Positions 1 to 5,776 of a DNA stretch of 8,969 nt are shown in pieces. Below the pieces are notes generated by a model that was not told the DNA's origin, did no database searches, and saw only the letters and a program-made list of their open reading frames with translations. Source of the stretch: DAOVGU01 sp030637775 [NCBI: bacterium] (GTDB lineage Bacteria > Ratteibacteria > UBA8468). A program made the translations under genes and the position numbers. Every line of letters begins with the position of its first letter. The stretch's first letter is position 1. Where the stretch lies: positions 1 to 8,969 of the forward strand of contig DAOWFY010000142.1 in assembly GCA_030637775.1 (NCBI GenBank). Reading direction: 5' to 3'.

Positions 1-900
1 AAATTCCTCAGGAAAAGGAGTGTAGTTACCTAATTGGATAAACTCTTCTCTCAATGTCCGGTTAAATCTCTCATCAAAGCAGTTATCTTTTGGAGTCTTA
101 ACCCGGGAGAAGTAATGAGCTACCTCTAAGTCTGTGCAGGCCTTCTCAAAGTGTTTAGCAAATTCAGAGCCATTATCAGACTGAATAATCTCTATCTTAC
201 CATCTACCAGATAATAAAGTCTATTTAAGAAATCTTTGCCATTAAAGGAGGAGGCGGCTTTATACATCCTGGCAAAACCAAGTTTAGATACTGTATCAAC
301 TCCGGTAAAGATATATCTTTTTAATCCTGCTTCAAAGATAGAGATTGTATCTACCTGAAAAAAGAAGTTTTCTATCTTCTTATTTTTTAGCTCTGTGATT
401 CTTTTTTTCTTCTGGGACAATCTTCTCTTTCTCCTTAGTTTTTCATTCTTTATTGGGTTGTAGTAGAGGTTATATTTCTTAATGACCCTCTGGATATGCC
501 AGGGGCTCATTTTCTCCTTGTAGATCTTCTCATAGAGGACTGAGAGCTTCTCCTTGCCATAGCGGATATATTTCTTTCTTAAAGCCCGGATTCTATCTTC
601 TTGCTCAAGAGAAAGCTCCATTTTTCTTCTGTTGAGGGGAGCCTTGGATAAACTTTCTAAAGTAGAAAGATCATGTTTATCGTATCTATTGTACCACTTA
701 TAAAAGGTCTTTCGAGAGATACCAAAGTATCTACAGGTCAAAGAGGCATTCTTGCCGCGAGAGAAGTAATAATCCATCCAGGATAGCCTTTTCTTCGCTT
801 CCTTGCTGATATCATTCCTAAGGTCATATTTGGGCGAATTTACCCAGTTAAGATTATAAGATGATGGGTCTCCCCAAGGGAAGATATTGCTCTTGGTCAT
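1..900 (-). CDS. IS481/IS3-like DDE transposase (integrase core), C-terminus beyond window
   Basis: The frame starts at ATG 900-898 and is open for 300 codons to the left edge with no stop, so the gene is cut by the window and not visibly broken. Residues about 41-80 look like a helix-turn-helix region, with the typical 'SRKTFYKWY' stretch. The catalytic rve domain follows: first Asp D184 in 'FQVDTI', second D242 in 'SDNGSEF', and Glu E277 in 'DERFNRTLREEF'. D242 and E277 are separated by 34 residues, close to the DD(35)E spacing of IS3/IS481 enzymes. The protein should bind the IS ends and carry out strand transfer. The start is supported by an AGGGG ribosome-binding site at 908-912, 7 nt upstream. 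The gene lies in the same direction as feoB, so read-through from the feo operon would enter it. Confidence 0.88.
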   Translation of the reverse strand, partial: MTKSNIFPWGDPSSYNLNWVNSPKYDLRNDISKEAKKRLSWMDYYFSRGKNASLTCRYFGISRKTFYKWYNRYDKHDLSTLESLSKAPLNRRKMELSLEQEDRIRALRKKYIRYGKEKLSVLYEKIYKEKMSPWHIQRVIKKYNLYYNPIKNEKLRRKRRLSQKKKRITELKNKKIENFFFQVDTISIFEAGLKRYIFTGVDTVSKLGFARMYKAASSFNGKDFLNRLYYLVDGKIEIIQSDNGSEFAKHFEKACTDLEVAHYFSRVKTPKDNCFDERFNRTLREEFIQLGNYTPFPEEF

Positions 901-930
901 GGTAACACCCCTTTCTTTTCCTCTATTATA
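901..930 (-). promoter_or_regulatory. Candidate transposase -10 element and ribosome-binding site
   Basis: On the minus strand TATAAT occurs at 930-925 and would place a transcript start near 918. AGGGG at 912-908 then serves as the ribosome-binding site for the ATG at 900. No good -35 box is visible about 17 bp upstream, where the sequence is T/C-rich, so the promoter is weak or doubtful; the ribosome-binding site is clear. Confidence 0.4.
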
Positions 931-950
931 ATCGTATAGAGAAAAGAAAG
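911..950 (-). promoter_or_regulatory. Stem-loop covering the transposase ribosome-binding region
   Basis: Two arms, 911-926 and 936-950, are complementary over 15 bp with one bulged base at 920 and a 9-nt loop (927-935). In minus-strand RNA the downstream arm is purine-rich and abuts the AGGGG ribosome-binding site of the transposase. A transcript entering from feoB would carry both arms and could hide the initiation region, whereas a transcript starting at the candidate -10 (925-930) would lack the upstream arm. Known parallels are the translation-blocking hairpins of IS10 and IS50. The structure is seen; the role is inferred. Confidence 0.55.
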
Positions 951-966
951 AAACACCCCCTCACAA

Positions 967-986
967 TCTCCCCCTCAAGGGGGAGA
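967..986. repeat. GC-rich hairpin in the IS non-coding end
   Basis: Perfect 8-bp arms, TCTCCCCC (967-974) and GGGGGAGA (979-986), flank a TCAA loop. No T-run follows on either strand, so it is not a standard intrinsic terminator. A second, weaker inverted repeat (AATCTT 996-1001 with AAGATT 1007-1012) lies beside it. Both lie in the stretch between the feoB stop and the transposase start, so they may slow or stop read-through from feoB. Confidence 0.6.
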
Positions 987-1026
987 CGTCTATTTAATCT
1001 TCTTAAAAGATTTAAGAGACTGGGTG

Positions 1027-3567
1027 TTACCTATGTATCTCATCTTGTGCAGTTTTTTGCTGAACAGTTTTTTCTTTACGCTTAATAAAGCCAACCCCGA
1101 CCATAAAAACTATTGCCAGAGTATAGATAGTAATCATCATTTTCAGTCCGCTAAAGCCCAAGAGATTTCCCGCAGTAAAGGCAAGAAAAGCAAATATAAT
1201 TCCCAGAATAATAGGATAGAAAGTAGCAAAAAGCATCCACATTGTGCTTCCGCTCTCTACCCGAATCATCAAAAGGGTGGGGATACAGGGAGGATACATC
1301 GCCATAAATAATATTATTGCTAGAGCGTGGAGGGGAGTCCAGCCACCCTCTTTTTCTCCCAGTCTTTTCTCAAGCCTATCTTCTCTCTCAGTTGGCGGTG
1401 ATTCGTAGAGAACGCCGATTGTACCCACAGCGTTTTCTTTAGCCGCGAAAGCACTTATTAAAGCGATATTCACCTGCCAGTTAAATCCTAATTTTTTTGT
1501 GATTGGCTCCAGAGCAATACCAACTCTACCTAAAAAACTTCCTTTGATTGTCTCCTTCTTTTTCTCTGCACGTAGTTCTCTTCTCTGATTGAATACTTTT
1601 TTGTAAGTTTTATGAACTTTTTTAGCGTCTTTGTCCTTTATCTTCTTTCCCTCCAATTCATACTTTCCCTTTTTCACAATCTTGAAGAATTCAAAGTTTC
1701 TCTGGCGAAACTTTTGCTCAATTACCTTTTTTGTCTTTTCTTCTTCAACACCTCGTGTAGCTGCGCGATAATCATTCCGGTATTTTGTAAAGTTTATCAA
1801 TCCATCTCCAGCCAACAGCTTAGTATAGGGATTATCCTCTCCAATTTTTTTCATAAAACTTTTTTTTATCCGATTGGCCTGACTGTTGTAATGGGCTTTC
1901 CTTTCCTTGCTTAATCCGGGAAAGTTAATTAGTAGATAGACAAGACACATCACTACCATAACAACGGTTATGATTTTTTTAATAAAGATTCCCAGTCGTT
2001 CCAGACAACGACGTAAAACGCCACCGATTGTGGGTAAATGGTAAGGAGGCATCTCCAGGATAAAGGGCGCAGACTCTTTCCTCTTAAGTATTGTGAGACT
2101 CAAGATTTTAGCTACACCAAGAGCGATGATAATGGTAATCGTGCCAATGAAAAACATCATTATTCCTTTAGTGGCGGCAAAAAATAGACCAAGAAGAAGC
2201 ACATATAACGGAATCTTAGCCAGGCAGTTCATCAGGGGAACGACAAGCATCGTGGCTAAACGGGCCTTTTCATCCTTTATTCCCCGGCAAGCCATAACCC
2301 CGGGTATAGCACATCCACCCACATAAACCCCACCCAATACCAAGGGCAAGACGGATTGTCCGTGGAGGCCAAAATATCTGAATACCCTGTCTAAGATAAA
2401 GGACATTCGGGCTAAATAACCGGTATCCTCCATAATAGCTATCAGAGCGAACAGAATTATAAAGATGGGTACATAATTCAATACCGCAATCACTCCGCCG
2501 ATAACCCCTAAAGGCATTGCCCGCAAAAGTGGGTCAAAGACAAATCCTTCCGGAGGAAGGGATAAAACAAGAAATTTTTGCAGTCCCGCAAGAAGGGGCC
2601 AGGTGTAATTGGTAATTTTATAACCCTGGACAATGGAAAGATTGTACATCGCATAAATAGTTCCCAGCAAAACAATCAGCCCTGAGAATCTATTACAAAC
2701 AACCATATCAATCCTATCGGTCAGGGTTTTAGGTTCTGTCCTTATTTGCTTAACACAATGCCCTACAATCTTTTCTGCCTCTCGATAGCGCTGATGAGCG
2801 ATACTCTTTTCTGGTGCTTCTTCATACTGCGAAATAAACTTTTTTCTTTCTTCTTCCACATAACTTAAAATTTCCTCTCCATTTGTAGAATATTTTTTTA
2901 CTGCTCTTTGTGCTTCACTATCGTTTTCTAATAATTTCACTGCTAACCAACGGATAGGATAGCGCTTACTAAAATTTGCATCCTTTGAGAGAAATTGTCC
3001 TAAAGGCTTCAGAATGGACTCTAACTCCTTTCCATAATCAAGCCTCCTGGGACTTTTTTTACTTTCGTATGCCTTATGTATCGTCTGACGGAGCTCTCTT
3101 TTTCCTCTACCTTTGTTGCCAACTGTAGGAACTATCTCTGCTCCTATCTCTTGACTTAATTTTTCTGTATCAATCTGGAAACCACGACTTTTAGCAACAT
3201 CTGCCATATTTAAGTCGATAACCAGGGGGATACCTATCTCAGCTAACTGAAAAACAAGATAGAGGTTCCGCTCAAGATTAGTAGCGTCCACAATATCAAC
3301 TATTACCTCTGGCTTTTCCTGAAGTAAGAAATCTCTGGCGATCCGTTCCTCTAAGCTATAAGAGGTGAGGCTATAGGTTCCGGGGAGATCGGTTAAGAAT
3401 ACTTTATGTTCCTGGATGCGATAAGTGCCGGTCTTTTTTTCTACTGTTATTCCTGGATAGTTGGCTACATGCTGCCTGCCGCCGGTAAGAAGATTAAAAA
3501 TGGTAGATTTACCTGAGTTAGGCTGTCCCGCCACCGCTACCTTTATCTCTTTAAGTTTTCTTCTCAT
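1027..3567 (-). CDS. feoB: Ferrous iron transporter FeoB (G-protein-coupled Fe2+ importer)
   Basis: FeoB imports Fe2+ across the inner membrane. The N-terminal GTPase domain shows G1 GQPNSGKS (14-21), G2 around T41, G3 DLPG (60-63), G4 NMAD (120-123) and a plausible G5 near 149-155. Membrane segments run from about 293 to 829. Core motifs are 'MEDTGYLAR' (379-387), 'GGCAIPG' with C419, 'PLMNC' with C448, 'GFNWQVNIALISAFAAKE' (694-711) and 'YPPCIPT' (758-764). At 846 residues it is longer than the usual 650-800, owing to a hydrophilic lysine-rich insert at about 553-676. The gate motif differs from the common GCNVPA form. The ATG overlaps the feoA stop by 4 bp (ATGA), implying coupled translation. 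The TAA stop lies in the presumed IS end, so the last few residues may be IS-derived. All core transport elements remain, so I expect it to be functional. Confidence 0.96.
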   Translation of the reverse strand: MRRKLKEIKVAVAGQPNSGKSTIFNLLTGGRQHVANYPGITVEKKTGTYRIQEHKVFLTDLPGTYSLTSYSLEERIARDFLLQEKPEVIVDIVDATNLERNLYLVFQLAEIGIPLVIDLNMADVAKSRGFQIDTEKLSQEIGAEIVPTVGNKGRGKRELRQTIHKAYESKKSPRRLDYGKELESILKPLGQFLSKDANFSKRYPIRWLAVKLLENDSEAQRAVKKYSTNGEEILSYVEEERKKFISQYEEAPEKSIAHQRYREAEKIVGHCVKQIRTEPKTLTDRIDMVVCNRFSGLIVLLGTIYAMYNLSIVQGYKITNYTWPLLAGLQKFLVLSLPPEGFVFDPLLRAMPLGVIGGVIAVLNYVPIFIILFALIAIMEDTGYLARMSFILDRVFRYFGLHGQSVLPLVLGGVYVGGCAIPGVMACRGIKDEKARLATMLVVPLMNCLAKIPLYVLLLGLFFAATKGIMMFFIGTITIIIALGVAKILSLTILKRKESAPFILEMPPYHLPTIGGVLRRCLERLGIFIKKIITVVMVVMCLVYLLINFPGLSKERKAHYNSQANRIKKSFMKKIGEDNPYTKLLAGDGLINFTKYRNDYRAATRGVEEEKTKKVIEQKFRQRNFEFFKIVKKGKYELEGKKIKDKDAKKVHKTYKKVFNQRRELRAEKKKETIKGSFLGRVGIALEPITKKLGFNWQVNIALISAFAAKENAVGTIGVLYESPPTEREDRLEKRLGEKEGGWTPLHALAIILFMAMYPPCIPTLLMIRVESGSTMWMLFATFYPIILGIIFAFLAFTAGNLLGFSGLKMMITIYTLAIVFMVGVGFIKRKEKTVQQKTAQDEIHR

Positions 3568-3788
3568 GGTACAACTATTTCTATCTCTTTAGATTCAGAA
3601 TGGCGGATACTTATATGATATCCTTTTAGCAAAATCTCCACCGGATCCACAAGAGGGGCATTACGGATAATATGAATCTTGGCTCCCGGGACAAAGCCCA
3701 TATCAAGTAATCGTTGCCCGGTAACCCCCTCTGCATTTACTTTTGCAATATGACATTTCTGTCCCGGCTTTAATTCATCCAAAGTCAT
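3564..3788 (-). CDS. feoA: FeoA domain protein, second copy, adjacent to feoB
   Basis: This 74-residue cytosolic protein is the normal size of FeoA, a small SH3-like fold thought to help FeoB. It opens with the family pattern 'LDELKPGQKC', then 'RLLDMGFVPGAKIHII' (26-41), then the 'VEILLKGYHISIRHSESKEI' strand region (49-68). It is translationally coupled to feoB by an ATGA overlap. No Shine-Dalgarno sequence precedes its ATG; the 20 bases upstream are A/T-rich and form an inverted repeat, so translation may rely on an unstructured A-tract or on coupling. It is the more canonical of the two FeoA proteins and the more likely direct FeoB partner. Confidence 0.93.
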   Translation of the reverse strand: MTLDELKPGQKCHIAKVNAEGVTGQRLLDMGFVPGAKIHIIRNAPLVDPVEILLKGYHISIRHSESKEIEIVVP

Positions 3789-3792
3789 TTTT

Positions 3793-3873
3793 TTATACTA
3801 TAGTAAAGTATAAGCAGAGTAAACTTTGCCACTACAAATTATTCGGTTGTTGTAGTGGTCGAGCTTGCTCGAC
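3793..3873. repeat. Composite palindromic repeat: four consecutive inverted repeats between the two feoA genes
   Basis: Four inverted repeats lie end to end. They are TTATACT/AGTATAA (3793-3799 with 3807-3813); GCAGAG/CTTTGC with one mismatch (3814-3819 with 3824-3829); CCACTACAA/TTGTAGTGG, perfect, with a 12-nt loop (3829-3837 with 3850-3858); and GTCGAGC/GCTCGAC, perfect, with a 2-nt centre (3858-3864 with 3867-3873). The run resembles a dispersed REP-like or MITE-like palindromic unit. It extends into the upstream feoA and supplies its final 13 codons and TAG stop. It could fold as a multi-stem RNA in the feo transcript. Whether it is repeated in the genome cannot be seen here. Confidence 0.75.
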
Positions 3874-4116
3874 TTTGTTCTCTAAACTAACCATAATCTT
3901 ATAAGCCATTCCCTGTCCCATGGCCAGACGAGTCTCTTTGACCGCAACAAGGAAAGGTCCCGGAGCCCCACGATAGATAACCATAACTTCAGAACCCAGT
4001 CCCAGACCCATACCATATAGATGTGCTTGCAACCCTCTTCCTCCGGACAGAGAGACGATCCTTGCCTTTTGGCCAGGAGGAAGCATTGCCAGCGGCATAA
4101 CCTTCAACCCGTCCAT
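3832..4116 (-). CDS. feoA: FeoA domain protein, first copy, promoter-proximal
   Basis: This 94-residue FeoA-like protein has the 'LPPGQKARIVSLSGGRGLQ' opening (12-30), 'LYGMGLGLGSEVMVIYRG' (33-50), a glycine/proline turn 'APGPF' (51-55), and a final strand ending near residue 78. It is the divergent FeoA type often seen as the first of two feoA genes before feoB. A GAGG ribosome-binding site (4126-4123) sits 6 nt before the ATG, supporting this start. It is the first gene after the feo promoter. Residues 82-94 are encoded by the palindromic repeat that follows and lie beyond the FeoA fold, so the C-terminal tail is probably an acquired extension. Its exact role next to the second FeoA is unknown. 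Confidence 0.9.
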   Translation of the reverse strand: MDGLKVMPLAMLPPGQKARIVSLSGGRGLQAHLYGMGLGLGSEVMVIYRGAPGPFLVAVKETRLAMGQGMAYKIMVSLENKVEQARPLQQPNNL

Positions 4117-4134
4117 AGTATACCTCTATAATCG

Positions 4135-4157
4135 TAATTGAGATACAATCTCAATTA
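4135..4157. promoter_or_regulatory. Candidate Fur operator of the feo operon
   Basis: This is a perfect palindrome with 10-bp arms, TAATTGAGAT (4135-4144) and ATCTCAATTA (4148-4157), separated by ACA. The core is TTGAGAT-N3-ATCTCAA. It overlaps the -10 box of the feo promoter, so a bound protein would block RNA polymerase. The adjacent fur gene makes Fur the obvious binder. The sequence is not the E. coli GATAATGATAATCATTATC box but has the same dyad character. Confidence 0.8.
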
Positions 4158-4181
4158 TACCATAAAAAAATTTTCTGTCAA
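4154..4181 (-). promoter_or_regulatory. Sigma-70-type promoter of the feoA-feoA-feoB operon
   Basis: On the minus strand a perfect -35 TTGACA (4181-4176) is followed after 16 bp by a perfect -10 TATAAT (4159-4154). Transcription would start near 4147, about 30 nt before the feoA ATG. A second TTGACA at 4191-4186 lies 10 bp further upstream. The -10 overlaps the palindromic candidate Fur site. Confidence 0.8.
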
Positions 4182-4193
4182 CAACTGTCAAAT

Positions 4194-4631
4194 TCATCTC
4201 AACTTTTTTTGGCATTTCTGGCAATATCCTCTAATTCCTAAGCGATGTTCTACTGACTTAAAGTTATATTTCTTGCAAACTGCTTCCTGAAACCTTTCTA
4301 TTTTTTCTTCTCTAAACTCAATCACCTTGCCACATTTTAGACAAACCATATGGTCATGGTGTTTGTGTCCAAAAATATGCTCGTATTTGACTCTCCCCTG
4401 ACAGCGTAATGTCTCTTGAATAAGGTTGCAATCAAGCAATAAGGGGAGGGTGCGATAGATAGTCGCGCGGGAGAGACGATTATCTTTTTTGTGCAATTTT
4501 CCCCAGAGTTGGTCGATATCAAAATGTTTATGCAGAGAAAATACCGTCTTTAGAATAAGTTGTCTTTCCGGAGTAAACTTTAATCCTCTCTCCTTAAGAT
4601 AATTCCTGAATTCATCTTCATACATATTCAT
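4194..4631 (-). CDS. fur: Fur-family metal-responsive transcriptional repressor
   Basis: This 145-residue protein has normal Fur length. The N-terminal winged helix includes 'FTPERQLIL' (19-27) and the recognition-helix region 'SRATIYRTLPLLLD' (54-67). The regulatory site shows 'HKHFDID' (34-40) and 'HHDH' (91-94). The structural zinc site has two CxxC pairs, C97/C100 and C137/C140. These features fit Fur/PerR/Zur; the position between tonB and feoAAB favours iron-sensing Fur, but Zur or PerR cannot be excluded from sequence. No strong Shine-Dalgarno precedes the ATG; a second in-frame ATG lies two codons in. Its promoter region begins directly after the tonB stop, so it may also be reached by read-through. 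A related palindrome in that region suggests autoregulation. Confidence 0.93.
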   Translation of the reverse strand: MNMYEDEFRNYLKERGLKFTPERQLILKTVFSLHKHFDIDQLWGKLHKKDNRLSRATIYRTLPLLLDCNLIQETLRCQGRVKYEHIFGHKHHDHMVCLKCGKVIEFREEKIERFQEAVCKKYNFKSVEHRLGIRGYCQKCQKKLR

Positions 4632-4639
4632 TTTGTTCT

Positions 4640-4693
4640 ATTTTATCACAAAAGATTCTTAATTGCAATTATATCTCAAAAATTTTTTGTCAA
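4640..4693 (-). promoter_or_regulatory. Promoter region of fur with Fur-like operator
   Basis: TTGACA (4693-4688) abuts the tonB stop, and TATAAT (4673-4668) follows with a short 14-bp spacer. An alternative pair is TTGCAA (4668-4663) with TAAAAT (4645-4640), spaced 17 bp. The 17-bp stretch 4679-4663 reads TTGAGAT-ATA-ATTGCAA, an imperfect copy (5 of 7 arm positions symmetric) of the feo operator, which suggests autoregulation of fur. Which -10 is used cannot be decided by reading. Confidence 0.55.
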
Positions 4694-5374
4694 CTATTTC
4701 AAAGTAAAAACAAGAGAAACCTCCATCTGGACAGAGGAGAGATTTATCTCCTTTGGGATAGGAGAAAAGGGATTGGCTCTTTTTATGGTGGCAATTGCTT
4801 CCTTATCCAGTATTTGGAAACCTGAAGAATCTAAGAGCTTGATTTTTTGAGCATTTCCATTGGAAAGAACTATAAATGTAAGATGAGAGATGCCTTCAAG
4901 ACCTTGTCTTTTTGCCTGGATAGGATATCTGCGACAAGACTCAATCCTCTGTTTAACCATATCCTGATAACGGAGCATTGCTTCCTTGGCTGGATTTAAA
5001 ACTTCGATCTCGAGTGGTTCCGGTTTTACCAATGCTATCTTTCCAATTTCTCTTTCATCCTTTGGCTCGGGTAAAATTGGATTTTCAAACTTAGGCTTAA
5101 CTCGAGAGATAATCTTCTCTAAAGGTAGAGGTTCCGGCATAACTTCCCTTACTCGAGGTTCTGATATTTTTTCTTCCTTCAATTTCTTCTCTTTGCTAAT
5201 TTTCTCTATTTTTGGAAGGAGGGGAGGGGTCTCTATTTTTATCCGCACAACTACCTCTTCAGGACTTTCCACTTTTGATTTAAATTTAAAAAAGTCCTCT
5301 GGTATTCCGAATAATAATAGATGTCCAGTTAAAGAGATAAGAAAAGCAATTTTTATTGCCGGATCATTTGGCAT
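4694..5374 (-). CDS. tonB: TonB energy-transducing protein
   Basis: This 226-residue protein spans the periplasm to couple the inner-membrane proton-motive force to outer-membrane receptors. An N-terminal membrane helix (about 7-24) carries the S14-x3-H18 pattern; the His corresponds to the functional His of E. coli TonB. A Pro/Glu/Lys-rich periplasmic spacer (about 36-130) follows, then the TonB C-terminal domain (about 133-226). That domain has 'RRYPIQAKRQGLEG' (148-161), 'VLSNGNAQKIKLLDSSGFQILD' region (169-190) and a final beta strand. Its start overlaps the end of exbD by 11 bp, so it is the last gene of the exbB-exbD-tonB unit. The partner receptor is not in the window. Confidence 0.93.
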   Translation of the reverse strand: MPNDPAIKIAFLISLTGHLLLFGIPEDFFKFKSKVESPEEVVVRIKIETPPLLPKIEKISKEKKLKEEKISEPRVREVMPEPLPLEKIISRVKPKFENPILPEPKDEREIGKIALVKPEPLEIEVLNPAKEAMLRYQDMVKQRIESCRRYPIQAKRQGLEGISHLTFIVLSNGNAQKIKLLDSSGFQILDKEAIATIKRANPFSPIPKEINLSSVQMEVSLVFTLK

Positions 5375-5771
5375 CTTTTCTGGTAGAGATTACTAGGTCT
5401 TTTGCATTTGCCTGCTTGGCAATATCCATCACTTTAACGGCCAATCCCAAATCTATTTTTTCATCGGCCTTAATGATTACTGCCTTTCCTTTGGACTCTT
5501 TTATTCTTGCACTTAATTGGTCAAGAAGATTATTTAGGTTTACTAATTTGTCATTCAGATATAAGGTATTATCTTTAGTGATAGAGATGATGATATTTTC
5601 TTCTGGATGCAACTTTGTTGTGGAAGCATAAGGCAGGCTAATCTTTATTCCTGGCTGGCTGATAAAGTGAGAGGAGAGCATAAAAAAGATAAGTAACAGA
5701 AAAACGACATCTATTAAAGGGGCAATATTTAAATGGGTATAGACCTTTTTCCTTTTCTCAAATTCCACCAT
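5364..5771 (-). CDS. exbD: Biopolymer transport protein ExbD/TolR family
   Basis: ExbD forms the proton-driven motor with ExbB. This 135-residue protein has a short basic N-terminal tail, one membrane helix (about 17-37) with the essential Asp at D21 in 'APLIDVVFLLLIFFML', and a periplasmic domain of typical size to residue 135. The Asp matches the proton-carrying residue of E. coli ExbD. A strong AGGGAAGG ribosome-binding site inside the last codons of exbB, 8 nt before the ATG, fixes the start. The gene begins 5 bp after exbB and ends overlapping tonB. TolR is the alternative name, but the TonB-type protein downstream favours ExbD. Confidence 0.94.
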   Translation of the reverse strand: MVEFEKRKKVYTHLNIAPLIDVVFLLLIFFMLSSHFISQPGIKISLPYASTTKLHPEENIIISITKDNTLYLNDKLVNLNNLLDQLSARIKESKGKAVIIKADEKIDLGLAVKVMDIAKQANAKDLVISTRKDAK

Positions 5772-5776
5772 GCGAC

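Larger units (their letters stand above)
1..1031 (-). mobile_element. Insertion sequence with DDE transposase, left part outside window
   Basis: The element consists of a transposase reading frame (1-900, still open at the window edge) and about 130 bp of non-coding DNA upstream of it that is rich in inverted repeats. Its right boundary is placed near 1031 because GGTAACACCC, read inward from 1031 on the minus strand, recurs in inverted orientation next to the transposase start (901-910) and because feoB coding sequence ends exactly there. The other terminus and any target-site duplication lie outside the window, so the end is an estimate. The transposase resembles the IS481/IS3-like rve group, but I cannot assign a named IS. 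Confidence 0.75.
901..1031. repeat. 10-bp inverted repeat GGTAACACCC / GGGTGTTACC bracketing the IS leader
   Basis: GGTAACACCC at 901-910 is matched by its exact reverse complement at 1022-1031. The outer copy overlaps the feoB stop codon (TAA, 1029-1027) and is the candidate IS tip. The inner copy touches the transposase ATG and could be a transposase binding site or chance. A shorter relative, ACACCCCC, occurs at 953-960. The 130-bp stretch holds no other gene. Confidence 0.5.

Noticed and set aside
967-986. Rho-independent terminator of feoB
   Set aside because: The stem is strong but no T-run follows on either strand; I list it only as a hairpin.
1024-1311. Plus-strand small protein opposite the feoB 3' end
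   Set aside because: It is antisense to the conserved FeoB C-terminal region and shows no family features beyond a short hydrophobic start.
1540-1911. Frameshift or assembly error creating the FeoB insert
   Set aside because: The reading frame is continuous and the FeoB motifs resume in the same frame on both sides of the insert.
3793-3873. CRISPR repeats or a riboswitch
   Set aside because: The stems differ in sequence, are not regularly spaced, and match no riboswitch fold I can recognise.
4337-4522. Small minus-strand frame inside fur
   Set aside because: It overlaps the zinc-binding and helix-turn-helix coding region of fur in another frame and has no independent support.
4986-5631. 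Plus-strand reading frames opposite tonB and exbD
   Set aside because: They are antisense to well-supported genes with clear family motifs, have no recognisable domains, and arise from the composition of the coding strand.
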